NCBI GenBank assembly: GCA_035602605.1
Contig: DATNLZ010000075.1
Coordinates: 1 to 64,000 of the forward strand
Source of the DNA: DASQHY01 sp035602605
GTDB taxonomy: Bacteria > Acidobacteriota > Terriglobia > Acidiferrales > UBA7541
Direction of reading: 5' to 3'
Length of the DNA: 64,000 nucleotides
Positions within the stretch are counted from its first letter, which is position 1; each line of letters starts with the position of its first letter. The translations under genes were made by a program, and so were the position numbers. Of the stretch, positions 1-8,700 are shown piece after piece. The notes under the pieces are model-generated. The model was not told where the DNA came from. It was given only the letters and a program-made list of their open reading frames with translations, and searched no databases.

Positions 1-123
1 TCATCACAGGGAGTCCCGACCTCCAAGCGATCGCCGTCCAACGATGCTTGTAACACAGGCTGACCCGTGTCCTCGATGCTGCTTTTAAGCCCATTTTCAT
101 GCCCCGTGGTGCCCCGAAGGGGC

Positions 124-375
124 ATGAGGTCTGATATCAAAATGGCGGAAGAGAAGTTACGAAAGGCGCTGGAGGCTATCACAGGTTGGAAAATGACTGC
201 CAAAGCAGGAATTCCAAACAAGGCGCTGGATCTAGCCGCGAACTATGAGGATGCGCTAGGAGAAGGCAGGGAAGCTTTTATAGCCGCTACGCGAGATTGG
301 GTTCTCCGGAGAATGTTGCCGCCGAACCATTCGCAACAAAAGCGCAGTAGATTTCGCGCACGCAAGGAGCGCTAG
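124..375 (+). CDS. Small basic hypothetical protein
   Basis: I do not recognise this 83-residue protein. The ATG at 124 (MRSDIKMAEEK) is preferred over an upstream start at 67, because the protein from 124 on is charged and helix-prone while the added N-terminus looks like translated non-coding sequence. The middle (residues 10-60) reads as two amphipathic helices and the C-terminus is very basic, ending in RSRFRARKER. No membrane segment or signal peptide is visible. It converges on the XRE regulator gene with only 6 bp between the two stop codons. It could be a small nucleic-acid-binding protein, but that is inference from charge alone. Confidence 0.4.
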   Translation: MRSDIKMAEEKLRKALEAITGWKMTAKAGIPNKALDLAANYEDALGEGREAFIAATRDWVLRRMLPPNHSQQKRSRFRARKER

Positions 376-381
376 GGGGTG

Positions 382-615
382 TTAGCTTTTCGGCGGATGC
401 GCACTCAAAAGATAGCCGACATCAACTCCAAGTGCCTTCGCGATTGCCTGAATCGTGCGCAGGCGTGGATTAAAGGCCGGACCTTTTTCCAGCCGCCAAA
501 TTGTATGCCTCGCAACTCCCACGCGACCCGCTAGATCTTCTTGGGTCAGCTCTGCTTTCGACCTCAAGTGGCGAAGTCTTTTGCCTTCCGCCGAACCAGC
601 TTGTTTGCTGACCAC
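382..615 (-). CDS. XRE-family helix-turn-helix transcriptional regulator
   Basis: This 77-residue protein is almost entirely one Cro/C1-type HTH domain (residues about 13-68). The LTQEDLAGRVGVARHTIW stretch is helix 2, turn and recognition helix, and LRTIQAIAKALGVDVGYLL is the usual C-terminal helix pair. The start codon is GTG. There is no effector or protease domain, so it should act as a simple DNA-binding protein, probably a dimer. It is transcribed away from the PepSY/two-component operon across a 249-bp gap, so it might act on that shared region, but no operator for it is evident. It could also be an antitoxin-type regulator; no toxin-like partner is convincing beside it. Confidence 0.8.
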   Translation of the reverse strand: MVSKQAGSAEGKRLRHLRSKAELTQEDLAGRVGVARHTIWRLEKGPAFNPRLRTIQAIAKALGVDVGYLLSAHPPKS

Positions 616-784
616 AGGCGTGTTCTACGGCACTTGACTGCCCAAAAGCTGCCGGCGAAATATCGTAAACTTAGCATCTTCACTTACTTACGAATAATCG
701 CCTGGTCTGCTCTTTGGCCCTGTGCCCCATACTGAAAATGGTGTTCCAATCGGGTACAACGTGGTCGGGGTGATTGTTTGAGCC

Positions 785-801
785 CTTAAGGCTGCCTTAA
801 G
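785..801 (+). promoter_or_regulatory. Putative PmrA/QseB-type box, CTTAAG-N5-CTTAAG
   Basis: Two perfect CTTAAG hexamers stand 5 bp apart, an 11-bp repeat period, so both half-sites face the same side of the helix. Each hexamer sits inside a CCTTAAGG palindrome. This is the direct-repeat form bound by PmrA- and QseB-like members of the OmpR family. The site lies 63 bp before the PepSY gene that heads the operon encoding such a regulator, so autoregulation is the natural inference. No good -10 could be fixed downstream. Confidence 0.55.
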
Positions 802-864
802 GTAGGACGCTGCACACTTCAGTTCGAGGCCGATAAATCCGGCTCTCACAAAGGAGACAGTTAC

Positions 865-1236
865 ATGCGAAGACTTTATGTATCTTTTCTACTCGCGGCT
901 GCAATCGCCATGCCGGCTGTGGCACAGAATCAGGCAGCGCTACAGGCTAAGGCTAAGATCACTCTGGAGGCTGCCAGGCAAACGGCCCTCGCCAAAGAGC
1001 CAGGAACCGTAAAGAGCGAAGAACTAGAAAAAGAAAACGGAAAGCTGATCTACTCGTTTGACATCAGCACTCCGAACGGAACCCACGAAGTGGCGGTTGA
1101 CGCGATTACCGGCACGGTCGTTGCGGATTCTGTCGAATCTGCTGCAGATGAGGCCAAGGAAGCGGCTAAAGACAAAAAGGACGGTAAGAAAGCTCACCAT
1201 AAACACGACGAAAAGCACCAACAGGACGAGCAGTAG
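865..1236 (+). CDS. Secreted PepSY-domain protein
   Basis: This 123-residue protein begins with a clear Sec signal peptide (MRRLYVSFLLAAAIAMPAVAQ, cleaved near residue 21). A single PepSY domain follows (about residues 32-85), with the family pattern of a helix, then YSFDI, then HEVAVDAITGTVV. The last 30 residues are rich in Lys, His, Asp and Glu (KKAHHKHDEKHQQDEQ), which suggests metal binding. A strong AAGGAG at 851-856 sets the start. PepSY proteins are small periplasmic modulators often encoded beside OmpR-type two-component systems, as here. I infer that it senses or buffers a ligand, perhaps a metal ion, for the kinase encoded downstream. The gene is 151 bp from the regulator gene, with a large stem-loop between them. 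Confidence 0.85.
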   Translation: MRRLYVSFLLAAAIAMPAVAQNQAALQAKAKITLEAARQTALAKEPGTVKSEELEKENGKLIYSFDISTPNGTHEVAVDAITGTVVADSVESAADEAKEAAKDKKDGKKAHHKHDEKHQQDEQ

Positions 1237-1256
1237 TTTGGGAACCTGCACCGGTC

Positions 1257-1289
1257 TTGAGGGTAGCTGCGGAATGCAGTTACCCTCAA
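1257..1289 (+). other. Long perfect stem-loop between PepSY and regulator genes
   Basis: The arms 1257-1270 and 1276-1289 pair over 14 positions (13 Watson-Crick and one G-U) around a 5-base loop, GGAAT. It begins 20 bp after the PepSY stop codon. No T-run follows on either strand, so it is not a standard intrinsic terminator. It could stabilise the 3' end of the PepSY message or partly uncouple PepSY from regulator expression. Confidence 0.6.
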
Positions 1290-1387
1290 AGCCCGTCAAA
1301 CAATCAGAATCGTCAATCACAAACTAAGATAGGTATAGGATTGAGGCAGTCGGAAGCGAGCAGAACGTTGTCCGTATCAGGGCACTT

Positions 1388-2059
1388 ATGCGTGTCTTAG
1401 TGGTCGAAGACGAGCGAAGATTAGCCGAGAATATCGCCAAGAGCTTGCGCGAGAGCGGCGGCTACGCCGTAGACGTGGCCACCGATGGAGAAGATGGCTT
1501 ATTCATGGCCGAGTCTAATCCCTACGATGTGATTTTGCTGGACTTGATGCTACCTCACATCGATGGCTTTCAGCTGCTCCAGCGATTTCGCGGCTCGGGT
1601 CACCGTGCCCCGGTGCTTGTCTTGACCGCGCGCGAAGAAAAAGAATCCGTTGTGGCGTTGCTGAATGCTGGTGCCGACGACTACCTGACCAAGCCTTTCG
1701 ATCTTGGCGAGCTACTGGCTCGCACTAAGGCGTTGATCCGGCGTGACAAAGGGCAGCCGTCTCCGTTGATTACGTTCAACGACTTGGAGATTAACACCGT
1801 CGAGCGGGCGGTTCGTCGCTGTGGATCGGTGGTTTCTCTAACCGCTATGGAATATCGGGTACTCGAATATCTAGCGCACCGGCCGGGAGCAGTGGTGTCC
1901 AAGACAGAGCTGCTCGAACACCTCTATGACTACAACTGGGAAAAATTCAGCAACGTCATTGAGGTTTATATCTCGGGCTTACGGCGAAAACTCGACGACG
2001 GTTCGTCTCAGCAGCTCATTCACACCATCCGTGGGCATGGGTACGCTCTCCGAGGATAG
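1388..2059 (+). CDS. OmpR-family response regulator (PmrA/QseB-like)
   Basis: This 223-residue regulator has a receiver domain (about 1-118) and a winged-helix DNA-binding domain (about 125-222). The acidic pocket residues are in VVEDE, the phospho-acceptor is Asp52 in LLDLMLPHIDG, and Lys102 is in YLTKPF. The C-terminal domain shows SLTAMEYRVLEYLA and IRGHGYAL, typical of the OmpR/PhoB class. Its stop codon is followed one base later by the GTG start of the kinase gene, so the two are translationally coupled. The CTTAAG direct repeat upstream of the operon fits the recognition sequence of this subfamily. The signal it answers to cannot be read from the sequence. Confidence 0.93.
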   Translation: MRVLVVEDERRLAENIAKSLRESGGYAVDVATDGEDGLFMAESNPYDVILLDLMLPHIDGFQLLQRFRGSGHRAPVLVLTAREEKESVVALLNAGADDYLTKPFDLGELLARTKALIRRDKGQPSPLITFNDLEINTVERAVRRCGSVVSLTAMEYRVLEYLAHRPGAVVSKTELLEHLYDYNWEKFSNVIEVYISGLRRKLDDGSSQQLIHTIRGHGYALRG

Positions 2060-2060
2060 C

Positions 2061-3488
2061 GTGCTACGCAACTCGATAAAAGCTCGCTTGATCGCGACAG
2101 TAGTCTTGTCGCAAGTGTTATTGGCTACAGGATTGATACTGGTAGGAATCTTCTACACCAAACGCGGTTTACGACAGGCCTTCGACGCCGCCCTGCACGG
2201 CCGAGCCATGAGCGTGGCGGCTCTCGTGCGTTACCCCGAGGATAATCAATCCGGCTTAATTTTCGACAAATCGCTGGTACCGACTTCGCTCGATAGCGAG
2301 CATCCCGATTTGTGGGAAGTTGGCCTCTCTGACGGCAGCGTCTTCGATCACTCGTCAAACTGGCCCGCCGGGCTGGCGATGAAACCCGATGGCCGCTCCT
2401 ATTGGAACTTCGTTTGGGATGGAAGGCCATACCGCGCGTTGCTGCTGCGTGATGTGCCGATTCTCGACCAAGAACAACCCAAACCCATATCCTCCCCAAC
2501 TTTGACCCTGGTCTATGCCGCGACAACTTCCGAGATGCAAGCGCAGCTCAGAATTGCTGGAATGTCTATCGCCGCGGCCAGTCTCTTTTTACTTGCTGCC
2601 ACGGTTCTGCTGGCCGTCGTGGGAATCCGGCGCGGCTTAGCCCCCTTGCAAGATCTCGCGGCCCGCGCCGCCGCGGTCTCGACTCGTAACTGGGAGTTTC
2701 AGCCCTCCGACGCGGCCATTCAGACCGCAGAGCTGATTCCTCTTACCTCCGCCATGCAAACCATGCTGGCCGGGCTGCACCGATCCTTTGCTCAGCAGCG
2801 CGAGTTCCTGGGAAATGCCGCCCACGAGTTGAAGACACCCGTGGCTATTCTCAAATCCACCCTTCAGTCTTTATTGCAAAAACCACGAACCTCCGGCGAG
2901 TACCAAGCGGGTCTCCAGCAAGCCCTCGAAGACATGGACCGCTTGGAAAGGCTGCTGCAGTGGATGCTGCGGTTGACTCGGGCGGAGCAATGGGCAGCAG
3001 GCGCGCTGCGACGGGACTTGCAGCTCGTGGAGGTTTCCAATACGTGCATTGAGGCAATGGAGCGCCTGCGACCACTTGCCGACTCTCGCCACATCAACGT
3101 GGAGCTAAGCACGGACGGTGCAATTTGTTTGCGCGCCGATCCTGAGGACCTCGCGCTGATTTGGGTGAACCTACTGGAAAATGCGATTCGCCACAGTCCG
3201 GAAGGTGGCAAGATAGATGTGACGCTCAACCATGACCATCGTCCTTGCGCCCTCGTCTGCTTCGAAGACCGCGGAAGCGGCATAGCTGCCAGCGAGCTCC
3301 CGCACGTGTTCGAACGCTTTCACCGCGGCGACCCCTCACGCTCTCGGGAAACGGGAGGCTTCGGCCTGGGCTTGGCGATTGCAAAGGCGCTCGCGGAGGC
3401 TTATGGCGGAACAATCAGAGCCACCAGTACCGTAGGCCAGGGAACGCGCATGACCGTCGAGCTGCCCATGGACCCGACCTGTCCGTAA
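2061..3488 (+). CDS. Sensor histidine kinase (QseC/PmrB-like)
   Basis: The protein is 475 residues from the GTG at 2061. That start sits one base after the regulator stop with CGAGGA just upstream; a longer frame opening inside the regulator gene is less likely. Two transmembrane helices (about residues 8-30 and 165-190) flank a periplasmic sensor of roughly 130 residues. A HAMP-like linker, HisKA (NAAHELKTP, phospho-acceptor about His255) and HATPase_c (NLLENAIRHSPEGG, EDRGSGI, GLGLAIAKAL) follow. It should phosphorylate the adjacent regulator. The neighbouring PepSY protein is a candidate periplasmic partner of its sensor domain. Confidence 0.9.
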   Translation: MLRNSIKARLIATVVLSQVLLATGLILVGIFYTKRGLRQAFDAALHGRAMSVAALVRYPEDNQSGLIFDKSLVPTSLDSEHPDLWEVGLSDGSVFDHSSNWPAGLAMKPDGRSYWNFVWDGRPYRALLLRDVPILDQEQPKPISSPTLTLVYAATTSEMQAQLRIAGMSIAAASLFLLAATVLLAVVGIRRGLAPLQDLAARAAAVSTRNWEFQPSDAAIQTAELIPLTSAMQTMLAGLHRSFAQQREFLGNAAHELKTPVAILKSTLQSLLQKPRTSGEYQAGLQQALEDMDRLERLLQWMLRLTRAEQWAAGALRRDLQLVEVSNTCIEAMERLRPLADSRHINVELSTDGAICLRADPEDLALIWVNLLENAIRHSPEGGKIDVTLNHDHRPCALVCFEDRGSGIAASELPHVFERFHRGDPSRSRETGGFGLGLAIAKALAEAYGGTIRATSTVGQGTRMTVELPMDPTCP

Positions 3489-3559
3489 CCTGGGCCTGAC
3501 AATAATTCCGCTCGCTTTGGAAAATGCACTGCGAGCAGCAATGAGGATGGCTAGAATCC

Positions 3560-3976
3560 ATGAACTGGTTCATTTGGGCATTGCTTTCCGCATTCTTCGC
3601 GGGTCTTACAGCGGTCCTTGCGAAGGTCGGAGTTCAAGAAATTAACTCCAACCTCGCTACCGCAATCCGCACGATTGTGATTCTAATTTTCGCATGGTCC
3701 GTTGCAATGGTTACTACCACTGAGCGGATTTCGTCGATAGGAAAACGTACCTGGATATTTTTGATTTTATCGGGTATCGCCACGGGATTATCTTGGCTCT
3801 GTTACTTCCGCGCCCTGCAGCTTGGCGAAGCTTCCCGCGTCGCACCCGTGGATAAGCTGAGCGTTGTCGTAGCTATTGCGCTGGCCGCGATTTTTCTGCA
3901 TGAGCATCTCACTTGGCATCACTGGGCGGGAGGACTACTCATCTTGACGGGCGCGGTCGTGCTTGCTTACGCGTAA
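3560..3976 (+). CDS. EamA/DMT-superfamily permease, half-size
   Basis: This is a 138-residue integral membrane protein with about five hydrophobic helices and one EamA repeat (MNWFIWALLSAFFAGLTAVLAKVG at the start, GGLLILTGAVVLAYA at the end). Full-length EamA exporters have two such repeats, so it resembles the single-repeat YnfA/SMR-like or PRC-type EamA proteins and may work as a dimer. The central YFRALQLGEASRVAPVDKLSVV stretch is the conserved part of the repeat. AGGATGG lies about 10 bases before the ATG. The substrate is unknown. The gene is tail-to-tail with the MFS permease gene. Confidence 0.8.
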   Translation: MNWFIWALLSAFFAGLTAVLAKVGVQEINSNLATAIRTIVILIFAWSVAMVTTTERISSIGKRTWIFLILSGIATGLSWLCYFRALQLGEASRVAPVDKLSVVVAIALAAIFLHEHLTWHHWAGGLLILTGAVVLAYA

Positions 3977-3981
3977 GCAAG
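3962..3981. repeat. 20-bp perfect palindrome over the EamA stop codon
   Basis: CTTGCTTACG followed directly by its own reverse complement covers the last codons and stop of the EamA gene. As RNA it would fold to an 8-bp stem with a CGCG loop. It lies between two convergent genes but lacks a T-run on both strands, so a role as a bidirectional transcription end is only possible, not shown. Confidence 0.5.
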
Positions 3982-4004
3982 GCTGGCGTGGGGATAATGC
4001 TTCA

Positions 4005-5222
4005 CTATCGTGCAACTCGAGGGTTCGATGGAAAAAGCCCTCGACCAGATACAACAAGCGCAAGCATCAGCACGATGCTCACGAGAGGAATCGCCAGGCC
4101 CGCCGCTAAGCTTCCCACTCGCGACGAAATGACGCCGACGGTCCATGGAAGCGTAGCCCCTCCCAAGTTCGCAAGAGAAAACATGACAGTGCCGGTTCGC
4201 CTCGCTCGAGCGCCAAAGCCATGAGAGAGCCAAGCAATCAGAATTGGATAGATCGCCGCGCATCCCAAGCCGGCGAGCCCATTGCCAACCGCGAGCGCCC
4301 GCATGTTTCCCGCGAACAAAAGAATTAAATCTCCCACGCCCGCCAGCGCAAGTCCTATAAACAAAAGACCGTTTTCAGAAATACGCCTCAGCACCAACGG
4401 TGCAGCAGTACGGCCAAGAAGAAGCGCAGCCCAAAAGAATGAGGGCGCAAGTACCCAGATCGCCTCCGGCGCATGACTTACGCGTTTCGCATACGCTGCG
4501 GCCCAACCGCCAAAGGAATTCTCCGTTCCAACGTACAAAAAGAAAAGCGCTCCAAGAACAACGGCTAATTGCTTTCGACGTGCAACACAGGGCTGTGTTG
4601 CAACTTGCTCCGGGTTTTTCGCCGGTTGCCTGTCCACACGCCTCGCAATCGCCGCTATCGCCACCGTAAGAAGACCGATCGCCCCTGCCAAGGTCCATAA
4701 GAAAACTCCGAGACCGGCGCGCGCGGCGATTACTGAGACGAGCGGACCGCAGGCCACAGCCCCAATTCCCCAAACTAAGTTTATGACGCTTACCGCAGCC
4801 GCCCGGCGCTCGGGATTCGCTTCTGCTACCCATAGGTTCGTGGGAGGAATTACCATCCCCAATCCCAAGCCGAAACACAACACCGCCGCAAACCCAACCT
4901 GCCACTCGCCTACACCCAGTGTTGCGATTCCCAAAGCCATCGCCACGTAACCGGCAAGCAACGATCCGAGGAACCCGCGGCCAGGAATCCTGGCACTGAG
5001 CGCCACTCCCATCGTTGCCCCAATAAATTGTGCGGTAAAGAGCAGTCCGGCGCGCGCGTCCGGAAGCGACCATTTCGCAGATAGAGCCGGAAGAACCGGG
5101 CCTAGCAACACGGTGACGACGCCTGTGAGCAGAAAACCAATATGTAAAATGACGCGGATAGAAAGAGGAAACGCGGGATTCTCTGGTCTTTTCCACGAAT
5201 CCAACTGCTGTGCAGTCTTCAT
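4005..5222 (-). CDS. MFS transporter, probably sugar-type
   Basis: The protein is 405 residues with about 12 transmembrane helices and a basic central loop (about residues 190-220), the usual 6+6 MFS plan. The start at 5222 (MKTAQQLDSW) is chosen over a longer frame, because AGGATG lies just upstream and the extra residues look non-coding. The second half contains YVGTENSFGGWAAAYAKR, which resembles the FHS-type sugar permeases related to FucP. It is divergent from the rhamnosidase gene across a gap of about 500 bp, so uptake of a deoxysugar is a reasonable guess, not more. No binding-site residue identifies the substrate. Confidence 0.86.
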   Translation of the reverse strand: MKTAQQLDSWKRPENPAFPLSIRVILHIGFLLTGVVTVLLGPVLPALSAKWSLPDARAGLLFTAQFIGATMGVALSARIPGRGFLGSLLAGYVAMALGIATLGVGEWQVGFAAVLCFGLGLGMVIPPTNLWVAEANPERRAAAVSVINLVWGIGAVACGPLVSVIAARAGLGVFLWTLAGAIGLLTVAIAAIARRVDRQPAKNPEQVATQPCVARRKQLAVVLGALFFLYVGTENSFGGWAAAYAKRVSHAPEAIWVLAPSFFWAALLLGRTAAPLVLRRISENGLLFIGLALAGVGDLILLFAGNMRALAVGNGLAGLGCAAIYPILIAWLSHGFGARARRTGTVMFSLANLGGATLPWTVGVISSRVGSLAAGLAIPLVSIVLMLALVVSGRGLFPSNPRVAR

Positions 5223-5514
5223 CAAGAGTTCATCCTGATTCCACTGAGCCCGGTTCCGTTGAAGAAGCAACCAAGCACAACCGGCACCCATGCGCCCGCT
5301 CGCGCAGCTGGCCCTAGCAATTCTCGCCGAGCGAGCTTCCGGCCAGTCGCTTCGCTTTGCTTTTCATTTGTCATGCGCTTCATTCTACAACGCTATCCGA
5401 TGCGTCGTTTTCAAAGCCGCCTCTATTTCAAAAGTGTCACTCGAAACCACCTTCCGCGGTCGCACAATTGGTTTGTCTGAAGTAAGAAACTCCAGGGCTC
5501 GGTGTCTCTCAACT

Positions 5515-5538
5515 GAACCGGTTCGCTGCTAATATAAT
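5515..5538 (+). promoter_or_regulatory. Putative promoter (-10 TATAAT) with LacI-type palindrome
   Basis: A perfect 10-bp palindrome with a central CpG, GAACCGGTTC (5515-5524), lies 8 bp before a consensus TATAAT (5533-5538). CpG-centred palindromes of this type are bound by LacI-family sugar regulators, and a site in the -35/-10 spacer would repress. The downstream gene is a rhamnosidase, which fits. No strong -35 hexamer is visible, and no LacI regulator is encoded in the window. Confidence 0.35.
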
Positions 5539-5541
5539 CTC

Positions 5542-5685
5542 GTGCAACGCAAAATTTTCTGGATGACCTTCACGATTCTTGGTCTAATCGCTGAATTGGC
5601 TTTGCCATTTTGGTGGGCTGTCGCCGCTACAATCCCCGTTGGCGTGGCCAGCTGGTGGATTGCCTATCGCAGCGATTGGTTCTAA
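5542..5685 (+). CDS. Possible 47-residue single-pass membrane protein
   Basis: A GTG-started frame encodes 47 residues with a hydrophobic core (ILGLIAELALPFWWAVAATI) and Trp-rich C-terminus (SWWIAYRSDWF). The composition is typical of a real small membrane protein rather than a shadow frame. It stops 32 bp before the rhamnosidase start. Against it, no ribosome binding site is visible, and the GTG is only 4 bp after a TATAAT, so if that promoter is used translation would have to start at the internal ATG at 5563. Function unknown. Confidence 0.38.
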   Translation: MQRKIFWMTFTILGLIAELALPFWWAVAATIPVGVASWWIAYRSDWF

Positions 5686-5717
5686 CGACCAGTGTGGCTC
5701 TTGAAGGGATGGTTGAA

Positions 5718-8700
5718 ATGAAGAGCTATTTTTCTTTAGGTCTGAGAGTTTTGATCTTGGCTAGGGTGCTCTCGGGCTTGGTGCCGTTCGCCAACGCGGC
5801 GATACCTCCTGGCCCGACGTTTAGGGTCGATCAGCTTCGCTGCGAATACCGCGTGAATCCCCTGGGCATCGACGTCCCACAACCACGCCTGAGTTGGATT
5901 CTCGTTGCGACCGATCCTGCTGTACGAGGCATCAGGCAAAGCGCCTATCGCATCCTCGCAGCATCCAGCGAAAAAGTGCTCCATTCAGGCGCCGGCGACC
6001 TTTGGGACACGGGCAAGGTGGATTCGGATCAATCCACGCAAATTGCTTACAAGGGAAAGCCACTCGGTTCCGGAAGGCGCGCGTTCTGGAAAGTGGTGGT
6101 TTGGGGCGCCGAGGGCAAACCTTCTGGCTGGAGTCCAGTTGCATCCTGGTCAATGGGCCTTTTGAAGTCCGAGGACTGGAAAGGGAAGTGGATCGGACTG
6201 GAAGAAAGTCGCCTCTACAAACGTCCTGGCAGCCCTTATCACAGTATTGAAAAAGCGCAGTGGATTTGGGTTCCGTCGGGAGATTCTACCGGCAATGCAC
6301 CCGCCGGAGCTCGCTTCTTTCGCGCTGTGTTCAACGTCCCCGAATCGCGGAGATTACGCCGGAGCGTTTCCGTGGTGGGCGCGGACCGTGAGTTCGAAAT
6401 GTTCGTCAACGGCGTGGGCGTCGGTAAGGGCGGAAAAATCAATTCACCCGAAATTATCGATATCACTTCGCAATTGAAGAGCGGCCAGAACGTTCTTGCG
6501 GTTAGAGCCACGAGCCGCGCTGCAGGCAAACCTGCGGGTCTGATCGGCGCTGTCCGCCTGGAATTTGATGAGGGCGAACCTTCACTTTTCGGTACCAGCG
6601 CGCAGTGGAAATCCTCTGAAAGCGCGCCCTCCGATTGGCAGAGGAGCGATTTTGACGACTCACGTTGGGTAGCCGCGAAAGAACTCGGCCCTTTCGGAAT
6701 GGCTCCTTGGGGCCAGGTGGGCTTCGCAGAAGAACGAGCATTGCCGGCGCGTCTGTTGCGCAAGGAGTTTTCCGTCAGGGCGAAGCCTAAACGGGTGACT
6801 GCGTACGTTTCCGGACTCGGTCTGTTCGAGCTCTTCGTCAACGGCAACAAGATTGGCGCTCATGTGCTGTCCCCCGGCCTCACGGACTACGATAAACGGG
6901 TGCTGTACGAGACCTTCGACGTCACACCGCAAGTCGCGCCCGGCAAGAATGCCATCGGCCTCGTCCTGGGAAACGGCCGCTACCACGCTCCGCGAACAAC
7001 CCGCAATTTTGGTACTCCCAAAGCCTTAGTGCAACTCGACATAGAATACGAGGATGGTTCGATTGCCCATATGTTTACAGATGACGGTTGGAAACTCACT
7101 ACCGCGGGTCCCATCCGTGCCAACAACGAATATGACGGCGAGGAATACGACGCGCGCATGGAAGTGAAAGGCTGGAACCGCGTGGGCTTCGACGATTCCG
7201 GCTGGCAGTCGCCGCAACTTGTAGCGCCACCCTCTGGCGAACTGGTGGCCCAGATGGCCGAGCCTCTCAAGGTAATGGAAACCATTCGTCCCATCAGTGC
7301 AAAACAACTTCGGCCCGGCATTTTTATTTTCGATATGGGCCAAAATATGGTTGGCTGGTGTCGCTTAAAAGTCTCGGGCGCGCGAGGAACGCAAGTGATG
7401 CTGCGTCATGCGGAGACCCTGCAGTCCAATGGTGAGCTCTACGTCGCGAATCTCCGCTCAGCGCAAGCTACTGATCTGTATACGTTGAAAGGTGGCGCCC
7501 CGGAGATATGGGAGCCACGCTTCACCTACCACGGTTTCCGCTACGTTGAACTGAGCGGCTATCCTGGTGTGCCACCGCTAACCGCACTCGAGGGCCGCGT
7601 GGTGCATGACGCAATGACTCAGGTGGCCGACTTCTCGACATCGAATCCGCTCCTCAACCATTTACACAAAAATATTTTTTGGGGTTTGCGTGGCAACTAC
7701 CGCAGCATTCCCACCGATTGCCCGCAGCGCGATGAACGCCAGGGCTGGCTCGGTGACCGTTCAACCGTGAGCCGCAGTGAATCGTATTTTTTTGATGTCG
7801 CCGCGTTTTATACCAAATGGATGAACGACCTGGAAGATTCGCAGCGCTCTAGTGGAAGCGTCCCGGCAGTTTCCCCCAACTACTGGGAGGTTTACAACGA
7901 TGACGTGACCTGGCCCAGCACCTTTGTCCTCGTGCCGGGGATGCTCTACGATCAGTATGGCGATCTTCGAGTACTGGAACGTCATTACCCGGCGCTGAAA
8001 AAATGGATCGAGCACATGAAGGGCTTCATCAAGGACGGGCTCATGCCGAGAGACAAATATGGCGATTGGTGCGTGCCGCCAGAGTCTCCGCAGTTGATCC
8101 ACTCCGAAGACCCAGCGCGTAAAACTGACGGCGTGCTGCTCGGAACTGCGTACTACTACGAGATGTTGCGGTTAATGCAGCGTTACGCGACTCTGCAGGG
8201 CAAAAGTGACGACGCGGTCGAGTACGACAACATGGCGGACGCGCTCGAGAGCGCTTTTTTGAAGCGCTTTTTTAAACCCGAGCTCAACCAATTCGACAAT
8301 GGCACGCAGACCTCGGCGATCCTGCCCTTGGCGTTTGGCATGGCGCCGAAAGGAACTCGCGGCGCTATATTCGATCGCCTGATTAACAAGATTCATAATG
8401 AGAGTAACGATCATGTGGGCGTTGGATTGGTGGGCGCGCAATGGCTGATGCGCACACTTTCTGAAAACGGACAAGCCGATCTGGCTTACAAAATTGCCAC
8501 ACAGACGACATATCCCGGCTGGGGCTACATGATTGAAAAGGGCGCCACGACAATCTGGGAACTTTGGAATGGTGACACCGCGGATCCAGCGATGAACTCG
8601 GGTAATCACGTGATGCAGATTGGCGATCTGGGCGTGTGGCTCTACGAATATGTTGCGGGCATCAAGCCGGATCCTGAACATCCGGGTTTCAAGCACGTGA

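Noticed and set aside
4375..5196. Minus-strand open frame of 273 codons
   Set aside because: It is another reading frame of the MFS gene, without membrane helices or any family motif.
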